Source: Erwinia_E haradaeae_I (GTDB taxonomy: Bacteria > Pseudomonadota > Gammaproteobacteria > Enterobacterales > Enterobacteriaceae). Taken from it: 64,000 nucleotides of DNA. Both the position numbers and the translations under genes were made by a program. The notes beneath the pieces are model-generated. The model had not been told where the DNA came from and searched no databases. It saw nothing but the letters and a program-made list of their open reading frames with translations. Position 1 is the first letter of the stretch; the number at the start of each line of letters is the position of its first letter. Below, in pieces: positions 37,672-47,326 of the stretch. The DNA lies in NCBI RefSeq assembly GCF_900698925.1, contig NZ_LR217713.1:124001-188000 (forward strand), given 5' to 3'.

Positions 37672-38862
37672 CTAGAGTATGGTGATAATAGCCTCACAAA
37701 GAGGAGTGATATTTTTTAAATTTATGCCAGCTATATTTATACGTCCCGAATTAATGATATAGATACCAAATTCATCTCGGAGACGCGTGATCTGTTTTGG
37801 AGTGAGACCTGTAAGAGAAAACATGCCATTTTGTATATGGAATAAGTTAAAATTATTTTTTATTTTTTTTTCTTTAAAGAATTGCACAAATAGGCAACGT
37901 ATCTTTTGAATACGTTCTCGCATTGTTGTAAGCTCTTGTTCCCATTGTTGGCGTAAATGAACATCACTAAGAATAGTGGTAACAATCGCGGCTCCATGTA
38001 CTGGAGGATTTGAATAATGAGCACGAATTATTGCTTTAATTTGGCTAAAAGTAGTATTTACGATTGAATGATTTTTAGCTACTAAAGTGAGCGCACCTAC
38101 TCGTTCATTATACAGGCCAAAGTTCTTAGAATATGAGCTGCATATTATTAACTCTTGATGATTAGACGCAAATAAACGGATACTCTGTACATCTTTTTCT
38201 AATCCATGAGCAAATCCTTGATATGCGCAGTCAAATAACGGGAGCCAACCACGACTAAGGGATATTTCAGAAAGTTGTTGCCATTCTGATTGAGACGGAT
38301 CTATTCCAGTTGGATTATGACAACATCCATGAAACAAGACGATATCGCCATAACCGGCTGAACATAGGCTTTTTTTCATATTACTGAAATCGAACACATG
38401 GCGTCTGTCATCATAGTATTCGTATTCATCCACTATTAATCCAGCCGAAGAAAATATTTTCTTATGATTAGGCCAGCTAGGATTACTAATCCAGATTCGT
38501 TTAGTCTTTGTGTGAGTGGCAAGAAAATCGGCTGCGATACGTAATGCACTAGTGCCTCCAGGCGTTTGAGCAGTCCGCGCTCGTCGATCAGAGATAACAG
38601 GGTTAGAAAAACCGAAAAGAAGATTTTGTGTATAATGTCCGAAATTAATCATACCATCAATGTGTAGATAGTTTTTATTGTTTTCTTTTTCTAAAATATA
38701 TTTTTCAGCTATTTTTACACTAGATAAAATTGGTGTGTTTCCGTTTTCATCTTGATATATTCCTATTCCTAGATTGATTTTATTGACACGACTATCTTGT
38801 TGAAACTGATTCTCTAGGTCAAGAATAGGGTCAGTTGGTGCTGTTTTTATTAGTTCAAACAT
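37672..38862 (-). CDS. aspC: Aspartate aminotransferase
   Basis: PLP enzyme interconverting oxaloacetate/glutamate and aspartate/2-oxoglutarate. The 396 residues equal E. coli AspC and align throughout: RRARTAQTPGGTSALR (near 93), ISNPSWPNHKKIF, HGCCHNPTGIDP (near 178), the cofactor lysine K246 in SSYSKNFGLYNERVG, and the substrate arginine in SGRINIAG (near 374). TyrB is the close alternative, but the AspC-type sequence and the nearby asnS-ompF (aspC follows ompF in E. coli) favour aspC. Here purA, rnr and rlmB separate it from them, showing rearrangement. Confidence 0.95.
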   Translation of the reverse strand: MFELIKTAPTDPILDLENQFQQDSRVNKINLGIGIYQDENGNTPILSSVKIAEKYILEKENNKNYLHIDGMINFGHYTQNLLFGFSNPVISDRRARTAQTPGGTSALRIAADFLATHTKTKRIWISNPSWPNHKKIFSSAGLIVDEYEYYDDRRHVFDFSNMKKSLCSAGYGDIVLFHGCCHNPTGIDPSQSEWQQLSEISLSRGWLPLFDCAYQGFAHGLEKDVQSIRLFASNHQELIICSSYSKNFGLYNERVGALTLVAKNHSIVNTTFSQIKAIIRAHYSNPPVHGAAIVTTILSDVHLRQQWEQELTTMRERIQKIRCLFVQFFKEKKIKNNFNLFHIQNGMFSLTGLTPKQITRLRDEFGIYIINSGRINIAGINLKNITPLCEAIITIL

Positions 38863-40146
38863 ACTTAAAATCCATAATGATTATGTAGTCAGGTAAGTTT
38901 TGATTATTAAAAGATTTTCGTTTAAAATGGAAGACATTAGTAAGTTTTTATTTTAGGATGTAGCAAGGTTAATATTTTTATAACGAAAATGTAGATATCT
39001 GTTAGTGTTTAATGTTTTCGTGTTTTTAAGATTAGGATATTAAAACTTTTAATATGGATTTAATATATCTATTTATATTCATGGTGTATATGTATTGAAT
39101 GTATTAGGATTAGCATATTTCGGTATAGTGAATATTTCATACATATTTGTCAAAATTTTATTAATACAAACCAATATATTAAAAGATGGTGTTTCTATTT
39201 GATATCGTGTATTTCTTTTATAAAGATCATTCTATGCGTTATCTTAATAAAATATGAAATATTTAGTATCATATTAGGATGATTTAAGTTGTTAATTATA
39301 AACTTGTTCCTCATTTTTATATGTTAGAAGAATTGTAATTTCTTAATCAATCTTAGTATCTATCTAAGAACATTTACATGTATTTTGAAATGGTTTCGAA
39401 TATATAGTAGAAACTTTATAAGGTTATGCTTAATTACAGTGTCATAAAAGAGATTAAAATATAAAATATATTCTTAGATTAATTTTACGGTTAATTTGAT
39501 TATGGAATGTCTTTTGTATAAGGAAAGAGTGTCATCTCTTTAAGAGGCTTTTATAATATTTTTTGGAAAATTAATATGCATAATTGTGTTAAATATTTAG
39601 TTTAGTATTTAGTAAGATCCTGTTCATATAAATTATGAAAATTATATTTTTTATAACCTACATCGTGATACTTGCCACAGTGAAGATCTGATATTAATGT
39701 TATTATTTTGATTGTTCTTGATATTTAGAGAAAGTAACTTGCTTAGCGAGATTTTAAATATTATTTGTACTTGATGTTTGTATTGTTGTTTGTGATCTAA
39801 TTTTTTTATATGGTTTAGATATTATATGGGTTTTCTTTCTTAAAGAAAATAAGTGATATTAAAGGTTATTATTTATGGAATATTGAGATATTTTAATGTT
39901 CAGATATTTATAACTGTTCGATTGGATAACATATACAAGTGTAAGTTTATAAAATATGCAATTAGATCATAGATCAGATTGTAAATCTTCTTATTTTCTC
40001 TAGAATATAGTAGTCATGATCTTAGATATTCAGGTTTGAAGATATCTTTAGGACATTCTGAGTTATTTACAATAGAGAAAATTAGTTTCAACTAAACCAG
40101 CATTATTCCGTACATATTTATAGAAGTAAATTAGGGGGGGGAAGTT
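38863..40146. other. Noncoding spacer between divergent aspC and icd
   Basis: About 1.3 kb between genes transcribed apart, so it carries both promoters. I see no RNA gene. A small hairpin AAAGAG/CTCTTT lies around 39524-39541. The right end holds the unusual G8 ribosome site of icd. Confidence 0.55.
40134..40141 (+). promoter_or_regulatory. G8 homopolymer acting as icd ribosome-binding site
   Basis: Eight consecutive G residues end 5 bases before the icd ATG (GAAGTT follows the first seven G). No other Shine-Dalgarno candidate is present, so the ribosome presumably pairs with this tract. Homopolymer slippage would change spacing and strength, a possible expression switch. Confidence 0.7.
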
Positions 40147-41397
40147 ATGGTAAGCAAAGTAGATATTCCTGTAGGTTCTGAGAAAATTACGTTTTATAAT
40201 GGTCAGATTAGAGTACCAGATTATCCTGTGATTCCATTTATTGAGGGTGATGGCATTGGTGTGGATATATCTCCGGTAATGATTAAAGTAGTGGATGCTG
40301 CTGTTCAAAAAGCATATGGTAGTGATCGTAAAGTGGCTTGGATGGAGATCTACACGGGTGAGAAATCGGTCAAGACTTATGGTAAAGACATTTGGTTACC
40401 AGAAGAAACATTATCTTTTATTAAAGAATGTTGCGTAGCTATTAAGGGTCCATTGACTACTCCCGTAGCTGGAGGTCTTCGGTCTTTAAATGTATCTTTG
40501 CGCCAACTTTTAGATTTATATATTTGTCTGAGACCAATTCGCTATTATACTGGAACACCAAGCCCAGTAACACAGCCAGAAAATATTGATATGGTCATTT
40601 TTCGTGAGAATTCTGAAGATATTTATACAGGTATTGAGTGGGAAGCAGGTACGTTAGAGGCAGATAAAGTTATTCAATTTTTTTGTAATGAAATGGGTAT
40701 AAAAAATATTCGATTTCCAGAACAATGTGGAATTGGAGTCAAAATTTGTTCGGAGAATGGGGCGAAACGTTTAATTCGATCTGCTATTCAGTATGCCATT
40801 GATTACAATCGTAATTCAGTAACGCTTGTACATAAGGGCAATATTATGAAATTTACTGAAGGCTCTTTTCGAGATTGGGGGTATCAAGTAGCGATAGAGG
40901 AGTTTGGTGGTACTGAAGTTAATGGGGGTAAATGGCTAACTATATCCAATCCTTATAGTAATAAAAAAATTGTGATTAAAGATGTTATTGCTGATGCTTT
41001 TCTTCAACAAGTATTATTACGCCCATCTGAATATGATGTTATTGCATGTATGAATTTAAATGGCGATTATATCTCAGATGCAGTAGCTGCTCAAGTTGGA
41101 GGTATTGGTATTTCTCCAGGTGCCAATATTGGAGATGGGTGCGCTCTTTTTGAAGCGACTCATGGTTCGGCGCCAAAATATGCTGGTCAAGACAAGGTGA
41201 ATCCCAGCTCAATAATTCTTTCATCTGAGATGATGTTACGTTATATGGGATGGTTTGAAGCAGCGAATTGTATTGACACAGGTATTAGGGGAGCAATTTC
41301 CTCTAAAAGAGTAACTTATGATTTAGCACGTTTAATGGATGGGGCTCAATTACTTAGCTGTTCTGAATTTGGACAAGAAATTATTCAAAATATGTAA
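40147..41397 (+). CDS. icd: NADP-dependent isocitrate dehydrogenase
   Basis: TCA-cycle enzyme converting isocitrate to 2-oxoglutarate with NADPH. The 416 residues equal E. coli Icd. Landmarks are FIEGDGIGVD (near 31), the substrate and phosphorylation site RSLNVSLRQ with S113, FRENSEDIYTGIEW (Tyr of the active site), LVHKGNIMKFTEG with its catalytic lysine (near 230), the Mg-binding DVIADAFLQQ and the NADP site ATHGSAPKYAGQDKVNP. Everything essential is conserved. With AspC it links carbon to glutamate-family nitrogen metabolism. Confidence 0.98.
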   Translation: MVSKVDIPVGSEKITFYNGQIRVPDYPVIPFIEGDGIGVDISPVMIKVVDAAVQKAYGSDRKVAWMEIYTGEKSVKTYGKDIWLPEETLSFIKECCVAIKGPLTTPVAGGLRSLNVSLRQLLDLYICLRPIRYYTGTPSPVTQPENIDMVIFRENSEDIYTGIEWEAGTLEADKVIQFFCNEMGIKNIRFPEQCGIGVKICSENGAKRLIRSAIQYAIDYNRNSVTLVHKGNIMKFTEGSFRDWGYQVAIEEFGGTEVNGGKWLTISNPYSNKKIVIKDVIADAFLQQVLLRPSEYDVIACMNLNGDYISDAVAAQVGGIGISPGANIGDGCALFEATHGSAPKYAGQDKVNPSSIILSSEMMLRYMGWFEAANCIDTGIRGAISSKRVTYDLARLMDGAQLLSCSEFGQEIIQNM

Positions 41398-41689
41398 TGA
41401 TACGTAATATTTGTAGCGTAATAGTTAATGTATATTTGTTTGGGTTTTTACTTAACTAACTATTATGTAATATTATTAGTTTGGTTTGCAAAATGTTGAT
41501 TTGCTAAGAAAAGTTATTTCTAGTAATCTAGTATTATTTTGAAATAAAGTAGTCACTTTATAATCAGTTTAGGCATACATTATACATCTAGATCACATGT
41601 TGTTCAGTCTTAATGTCACTTAAGTCTACATAACATACTGTTTAAAATATATTTCTTTACATTTTACATACAGGATAGAAGTTAATTTT

Positions 41690-42670
41690 ATGACAGTTTT
41701 ATTTAATAAAATAAATAATAAAGAGTTGAAGGACCAGCTCTTAAAAGAAGATGTCGAACGAACTACATTATCGTTTTATAAATATTTTACTATTGATGAT
41801 CCATGGAGTTTTCGTCATAGTCTATATTTAGGTTTGTCTCGCTTAAATATTTTTGGTCGGATCTATATAGCCAATGAAGGGATTAATGCTCAAGTCAGTG
41901 TGCCATCTCATCTTTATGAATCTATGTTAGATGTATTAGGTGATATTCATTGTCAACTTTCTAATATGCGAATAAATATATCTCTTGATAACAACAGGCA
42001 ATCTTTTTGGGTTCTACGTTTAAAAGTGCGTCATCGCATTGTTGCAGATGGAATCACTGATTCCAGTTTTGATGCTAGCGATGTTGGTATTTATTTAACA
42101 GCAGATGAGGTTAATGGTTTTCATGATAATCCTGAAGTAATTTTTATAGATATGCGTAATGATTACGAATATGAAGTAGGGCATTTTGACAATACTTTCA
42201 TGACTCCAGGGTCAACTTTTCGACAGAAGCTTCCCATAGTTGTTGAAATGTTGAAAAAAGATAAAGAAAGAACAATAGTTCTATATTGTACTGGTGGTAT
42301 TCGATGTGAAAAGGCGAGCGCTTGGATGCGTTATAATGGATTTAAAAATATTTATCATATTGATGGGGGCATTATTCAATACGTAAGGGTATCTAGGATG
42401 TTAGGATTACCTATTTATTTTAAAGGTAAAAATTTCGTATTTGACCAACGGATGTACGAGAGTGTTTCTAACGATATCATCTCATATTGCCACTGCTGTG
42501 GTAAGTTATGTGATAGTCATATCAATTGTCGTAATAATATATGTCACAGGCTATTTATTCAATGTCAGGACTGTTCTGTGCGACTTAACAGTTGTTGTAG
42601 TTTATCTTGTATGAAAAATAATCTCCTTCTTTCTAAGGAAAGAGCACTTTTAACAGATTTAACAAGATAA
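41690..42670 (+). CDS. trhO: tRNA uridine(34) hydroxylase TrhO (YceA), rhodanese family
   Basis: Catalyses oxygen-dependent formation of 5-hydroxyuridine at tRNA position 34, a step towards cmo5U/mcmo5U. The 326 residues align with E. coli YceA (350): an N-terminal domain (FYKYFTIDDP, ANEGINAQVSVP), a rhodanese domain (IFIDMRNDYEYEVGHF) with active-site C200 in YCTGGIRCEKASAW, and a cysteine-rich C-terminus (CHCCGKLCDSHINC, then CQDC and CCSLSC) that looks metal-binding. The last about 24 residues of the E. coli protein are absent; that tail is basic and low in complexity, so the protein is probably functional. Confidence 0.94.
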   Translation: MTVLFNKINNKELKDQLLKEDVERTTLSFYKYFTIDDPWSFRHSLYLGLSRLNIFGRIYIANEGINAQVSVPSHLYESMLDVLGDIHCQLSNMRINISLDNNRQSFWVLRLKVRHRIVADGITDSSFDASDVGIYLTADEVNGFHDNPEVIFIDMRNDYEYEVGHFDNTFMTPGSTFRQKLPIVVEMLKKDKERTIVLYCTGGIRCEKASAWMRYNGFKNIYHIDGGIIQYVRVSRMLGLPIYFKGKNFVFDQRMYESVSNDIISYCHCCGKLCDSHINCRNNICHRLFIQCQDCSVRLNSCCSLSCMKNNLLLSKERALLTDLTR

Positions 42671-43901
42671 TGCGAGTAGCATAACATTTATATACATATT
42701 TATTTAATGAAAAGTTAACACGAGGTAAGTAAGAGCCTTATTCAATTTATTTTTTATTTAGGCTAATTATTTATCAGAAGTATGAGTAAAACTAATAAAA
42801 TCTATGATTAATTTTTTAGGTAATTATTAGATGATGGATTTTGATTTCATGGAATTAATATTTTATTTTAGCAAGTCTATTTTTTATGAGAATGAACATT
42901 AGAATCTTTATCTAATTTTATTTATTTTATAAAATCTATAACATGAATTTTAAGTAAAAATTATATGTGAAAATCATTCACAATAAGATATTTACTTATA
43001 AGTTGTTCTTTCTTAAAAGAAAAGAATTAAGATAAATAATCGTTTGGTTAGTTAAGTTGAATGATATATGGCCAGTTCTTCAAAGAGATTGATTGTTAAT
43101 ATTATTCTTATTTTTTAATGAGAGTTTGATATCATAGATTGTTTTATTGTTAATTAAAGTTCACATTATATTAAGTAAAATGGGTAAGATAGTTGAATTT
43201 TTTTATAGAGATAAACAGTTAAGTGATCTAATAAATTATTTTTTGTATAATTTTGACAAAATGTATCATCTCTGATGTTAAGAAGTAGAATTTAGGATTG
43301 TCTTGAGTTATGTTTTTTTATTTATATGAGCATTGATAGATTCAATGATTTTTTTAAAATACCTTTATCTCCGTGTTCTATATGTGTTGATTACACCTTT
43401 AATTAAATTACATTATTAATATTAATATGTTATATCATTTAACATAGATAATGTTAAATCATATTCCATATGCAAAGTAAGACTTGTTAAGTATGTTATT
43501 GTTCTCGTTTTTTCTTTATCTTAGAAAGATTTTTATATTAACAAGCTACTTATTATATCAGTCTTAATAGAATTTTTATAGATATCAAAGTTAGATTACT
43601 TTAATAATTTCACAGTATTGCACTGGTTTTTGTTTTGATTTTATTTTTTTATAGAAACTTACCTAGTAGAATAATTAAGTTATAACGCATAAAGTGTTTC
43701 ATAATTTTTAGGTAGTATAATGATACTCTGGATTAGATTATATCCATAATAAAATGACTGAGTTAGAGGTTTTAGTAAAATTAGAATTTTAATTAATTTT
43801 CATCTAGAAGACTATTGAATTTATTAAATCTAATTCTAATATTAAATATTATTGTTTATTTTTTTAAGTTTTTTATTCCTTTTAGATTAACCATGGTATT
43901 T
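42671..43901. other. Noncoding spacer between trhO and uvrD
   Basis: About 1.2 kb. It contains a 9-bp perfect hairpin ATTTAACAT/ATGTTAAAT (43437-43459) and an inverted pair TGTGAA/TTCACA (42966-42982) that resembles a CRP site but has a 7-bp instead of 6-bp spacer. No gene remnant is recognised. Confidence 0.55.
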
Positions 43902-46076
43902 ATGGATACTTATAAATTACTTAGTCGTTTAAATAAACAACAACGTATAGCGGTGTCGTATCCGCGCGGTCATTTTCTTGTTTTAGCTGGCGCAGGTAGT
44001 GGAAAAACACGCGTCTTAGTGCATCGTATTGCTTGGTTGTTGGATGTAGAAAAGTGTTCTGAAAGATCGATCATGGCAGTTACCTTTACAACTAAGGCAG
44101 CAAAAGAAATGAGAGATCGTTTGGATAAGCTGATGGGTATTCCGAAAGAAAATATATGGATTGGAACTTTTCATTCTTTATCATATCGTCTTTTATGCTC
44201 TCATTACCTTCAGGCCGATCTGCCGAAAAATTTTCAGATCTTAGGTCCTGATGATCAACATCGTTTGCTTCAAAGATTAATAAAATGTACAAATCTTGAT
44301 GCAAAGAAATGGTCGATTAGTAAAAGTGTTGGTTATATTAATAATAAAAAAGAAAAAGGTTTACGACCAAAAGACATTACGAGCCATAACTCTTTGACAG
44401 AGAAAACATGGATGCGTCTTTATAAGATGTATCAAGATGTCTGTGATCGTTCTGGTTTAGTAGATTTTGCTGAGTTATTGTTGAGAACTTATGAATTATT
44501 GCGTGATCAGCCCCAAATTCGTGACTACTATCAAAAAAGATTTACTAATATTTTAGTAGACGAATTTCAGGATACCAATGATATTCAGTATCAATGGATT
44601 CGTATATTATCAGGCACAGGTAGTAAAGTGGTTATTGTTGGTGATGATGATCAATCAATTTATGGGTGGCGAGGTGCACAAGCAGAAAATATTCAGCGTT
44701 TTATGCAGGATTTTTCTGGAGCAATGACTATTCGCTTAGAGCAGAATTATCGTTCACAGAACAATATTCTTGAGGCTGCTAATGCGTTGATCTCATACAA
44801 TAACATTCGCTTAGGTAAACAGTTATGGACAGAAGAAAGAGATGGTGACCCGATTTCTATTTATCGCGCCTTAGATGAGTTAGATGAAGCGCGTTTTGTA
44901 GTTCGTTCCTTACAGGAGTGGATGCAAGAGGGTCGATTATTAGGTGAGTGTGTCATCTTGTACCGAGTTAATGTACAAGCGCGAGTATTAGAAGAAATTC
45001 TGTTAGAAAAAAATATACCCTACCAATTACATAACGGTACGCATTTTTTCCAAAGAAAGGAAATTAAAGATCTTCTTTCTTATTTGCGTTTAATTGTTAA
45101 TCGTAATGATGATGCGGCTTTTGAAAGGGTAATTAATACGCCTTTACGACGTATTGGAGCGCATACTCTTGATTGTATTCGTCAAATATCTCATGATTAT
45201 AACATCACTTTATGGCAAAGCTCTCAGGAGATTTTAAAAAAAAGGGGGCTAATTGGGAATATGGCTTCTTCTTATCTTGAGGGCTTTATCTTATTAGTGG
45301 ATAGGCTAGATACAATTACGAAAGCATTGCCGCTTGATTTGCAAACAAAACGGATTTTGCAGGATACAGGTCTTTGGACCATGTATAGAGATACAAAACA
45401 AGAGATGGAGCAATCACGTATAGCTCACCTAGAAGAGTTTATTAATCTTGCTCGAAAATACTCCAGTACTCGACATATGCATTCACAAACGACGCTACTG
45501 CAAGATTTTTTATCTGATATTTTGATTGATATGGGAGAAGTAAGTAGCAGAAATAACAGAAAGGATGCGGTTCAGTTAATGACGCTGCATGCATCGAAAG
45601 GTCTGGAATTTAGTCAAGTTTTTATTGTCGGTATGGAGGAAGGAATTTTCCCAAGTCAAGCCTCGTTGGATAATGGAGGTGGTTATCTAGAGGAAGAACG
45701 ACGCCTTGCGTATGTTGGCATTACACGTGCAATGCAGAGATTAACATTAACTCATGCTAAAAAACGTCGTCTGTATGGCCAGGAAGTATCTTACATGCCA
45801 TCTCGTTTTATTAGTGAACTACCAGACCACTGTGTTAAGAAAATTTTTTGCAAGGAAAGGACAAATTGGTCTTTTCATAATAAAAATGTAGAATCTACTT
45901 CTACAAGTAAAGAGTCGTTTTTTACTATTGGGCAATGTGTAAATCATACAAAATTTGGCAAGGGTACTATTATTAATGTTATTGGTATTGGAAAAGATAG
46001 ACGAATTCAGGTAGAATTTTATAATCAGGGAATTAGATGGTTATTTGCTGTTTATGCTCGGCTATCAATACAGTAA
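43902..46076 (+). CDS. uvrD: DNA helicase II UvrD
   Basis: SF1 3'-5' helicase of nucleotide-excision and mismatch repair. The frame is open from 43815, but the upstream 29 residues are hydrophobic and unlike any UvrD; the ATG at 43902 (MDTYKLLSRLNKQQRIAV) matches MDVSYLLDSLNDKQREAV of E. coli and gives 724 residues (720 in E. coli). An ATG at 43893 is the alternative; neither has a good ribosome site. Motifs: Walker A GAGSGKTR, DEFQDTN, DDDQSIYGWRGA, QNYRSQNNI, LMTLHASKGLEF and EEERRLAYVGITRAMQRL. The C-terminal Tudor-like region (HTKFGKGTIINV, GIRWLFAVYARL) is kept. It stands alone. Confidence 0.96.
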   Translation: MDTYKLLSRLNKQQRIAVSYPRGHFLVLAGAGSGKTRVLVHRIAWLLDVEKCSERSIMAVTFTTKAAKEMRDRLDKLMGIPKENIWIGTFHSLSYRLLCSHYLQADLPKNFQILGPDDQHRLLQRLIKCTNLDAKKWSISKSVGYINNKKEKGLRPKDITSHNSLTEKTWMRLYKMYQDVCDRSGLVDFAELLLRTYELLRDQPQIRDYYQKRFTNILVDEFQDTNDIQYQWIRILSGTGSKVVIVGDDDQSIYGWRGAQAENIQRFMQDFSGAMTIRLEQNYRSQNNILEAANALISYNNIRLGKQLWTEERDGDPISIYRALDELDEARFVVRSLQEWMQEGRLLGECVILYRVNVQARVLEEILLEKNIPYQLHNGTHFFQRKEIKDLLSYLRLIVNRNDDAAFERVINTPLRRIGAHTLDCIRQISHDYNITLWQSSQEILKKRGLIGNMASSYLEGFILLVDRLDTITKALPLDLQTKRILQDTGLWTMYRDTKQEMEQSRIAHLEEFINLARKYSSTRHMHSQTTLLQDFLSDILIDMGEVSSRNNRKDAVQLMTLHASKGLEFSQVFIVGMEEGIFPSQASLDNGGGYLEEERRLAYVGITRAMQRLTLTHAKKRRLYGQEVSYMPSRFISELPDHCVKKIFCKERTNWSFHNKNVESTSTSKESFFTIGQCVNHTKFGKGTIINVIGIGKDRRIQVEFYNQGIRWLFAVYARLSIQ

Positions 46077-46082
46077 TCTCTG

Positions 46083-46112
46083 AAACTTACTTAAATAAAT
46101 TTAAGTAAGTTT
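46083..46112 (+). terminator. Probable uvrD terminator hairpin
   Basis: AAACTTACTTAAAT (46083-46096) and ATTTAAGTAAGTTT (46099-46112) are perfectly complementary, starting 6 bp after the uvrD stop. In practice the fold is a 12-bp stem with a 6-nt loop. The tail TTATATTATA is only weakly T-rich. Confidence 0.6.
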
Positions 46113-46400
46113 ATATTATACATATATTTATTTGAATACTTGTTACCAAGGTATATTTATTTTATATGTATATTCCCTAAAGCGCAATATATGCAGGATA
46201 TGGTGTAATCACTAGTTGAATCTTTGGTCTCTTATCATGGAGACAAGAGATGAATCTTGAATTAATATAGTTTATATAATATGAATGTCTTATGATTCTA
46301 ATGCATAGAATGTTAGTGAGAATAGAAAAGATTATATGATATGGTTAGTCTTTTGATTTAGAAAAAGATTTAATATTATTAATTTTATTGACTGGATTGT

Positions 46401-46441
46401 ATTATATACATCTCGATTATAAAGATCGAGATGTATATAAT
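46401..46441. repeat. Perfect 17-bp inverted repeat
   Basis: ATTATATACATCTCGAT (46401-46417) pairs perfectly with ATCGAGATGTATATAAT (46425-46441) around a 7-nt loop. It is about 325 bp beyond uvrD and far from ftsY, with no T-run. It may be the only remaining functional element of a lost gene (terminator) or a dyad of unknown use. Confidence 0.8.
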
Positions 46442-47326
46442 TTATCAGAGTATTTTAAATTTATTTTTTTATAGATATCTGTACTATAACATATATCAAT
46501 TATATCTCATATGGAATCAATTTTATTTTTTATATATTAAATTATTATTTAATAATATTAAGGTTAACATAGTTGACTAACCGTCATGAGAAATATCCAA
46601 ATGATAATAGTGCATGAAGTCTAGCTATTTATTGAGCTTGAATAGTTATATAATGGATTTATAATTTCAATCAATAGATTTTTATGTCATTAGGTAGATC
46701 TTATGGTATGCATCATAGCTTAGCATATTTATGTCTTGACATAACTTTAGCTCAGACAAGAGTTCATATAATTTTAGATATGTTATTTTTGTTATTGAGC
46801 ATTGTGGATTTAAGTTTCTTAGCCTCTTCTTTAATTTATGTTTAAATTTCTAATACAAATAAGGTTTGATACAATCATATTATGTAAAATATTTTTAATA
46901 AAATATATATTTTTTATTTTGATTTTGTGGTGTCAGCATATTTAATGCATTTTACTTTTATTATTTATTTTATTTACAATGTAACCAATGATGATTGGTT
47001 GCTAAAAAGATATTACTAGCTTAGTCTATCGAAGACTTCGTTCAGATTTTGAACATGCTGATTATCACTACTGGGATAAATACTCTCTATGGTTGTAAAG
47101 GAAATGATTATTTATGTATATAGTTTTTTATGATAGACTGTCTTATCTGTAAGTAAGAGGATTGAATATTAAAGATTGAATATTATTTTTCTCTTATTTG
47201 GGAAAATCATATTGTAATTAATATAAATTTTGTAGATATAAAAGAAATGGTCATCAATAAAAATATTAGAAATGTATTATGAAATTTTTTATAACATAGT
47301 GATATCTGCTTGGAGAATAGTAGATT

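Larger units (their letters stand above)
46077..47326. other. Noncoding spacer between uvrD and ftsY
   Basis: About 1.25 kb. Besides the uvrD terminator it holds a 17-bp hairpin (46401-46441) and a tandem pair of GATTGAATATTA (47160-47187). In E. coli ftsY is followed by ftsE, ftsX and rpoH and preceded by rsmD; none is here. Confidence 0.55.

Noticed and set aside
42966..42982. TGTGAA...TTCACA as a CRP site before uvrD
   Set aside because: Spacer is 7 instead of 6 bp, and it is over 900 bp from the next gene.
43815..43901. Longer UvrD with a hydrophobic 29-residue N-terminal extension
   Set aside because: The extension has no counterpart in the family; the ATG at 43902 matches the known start.
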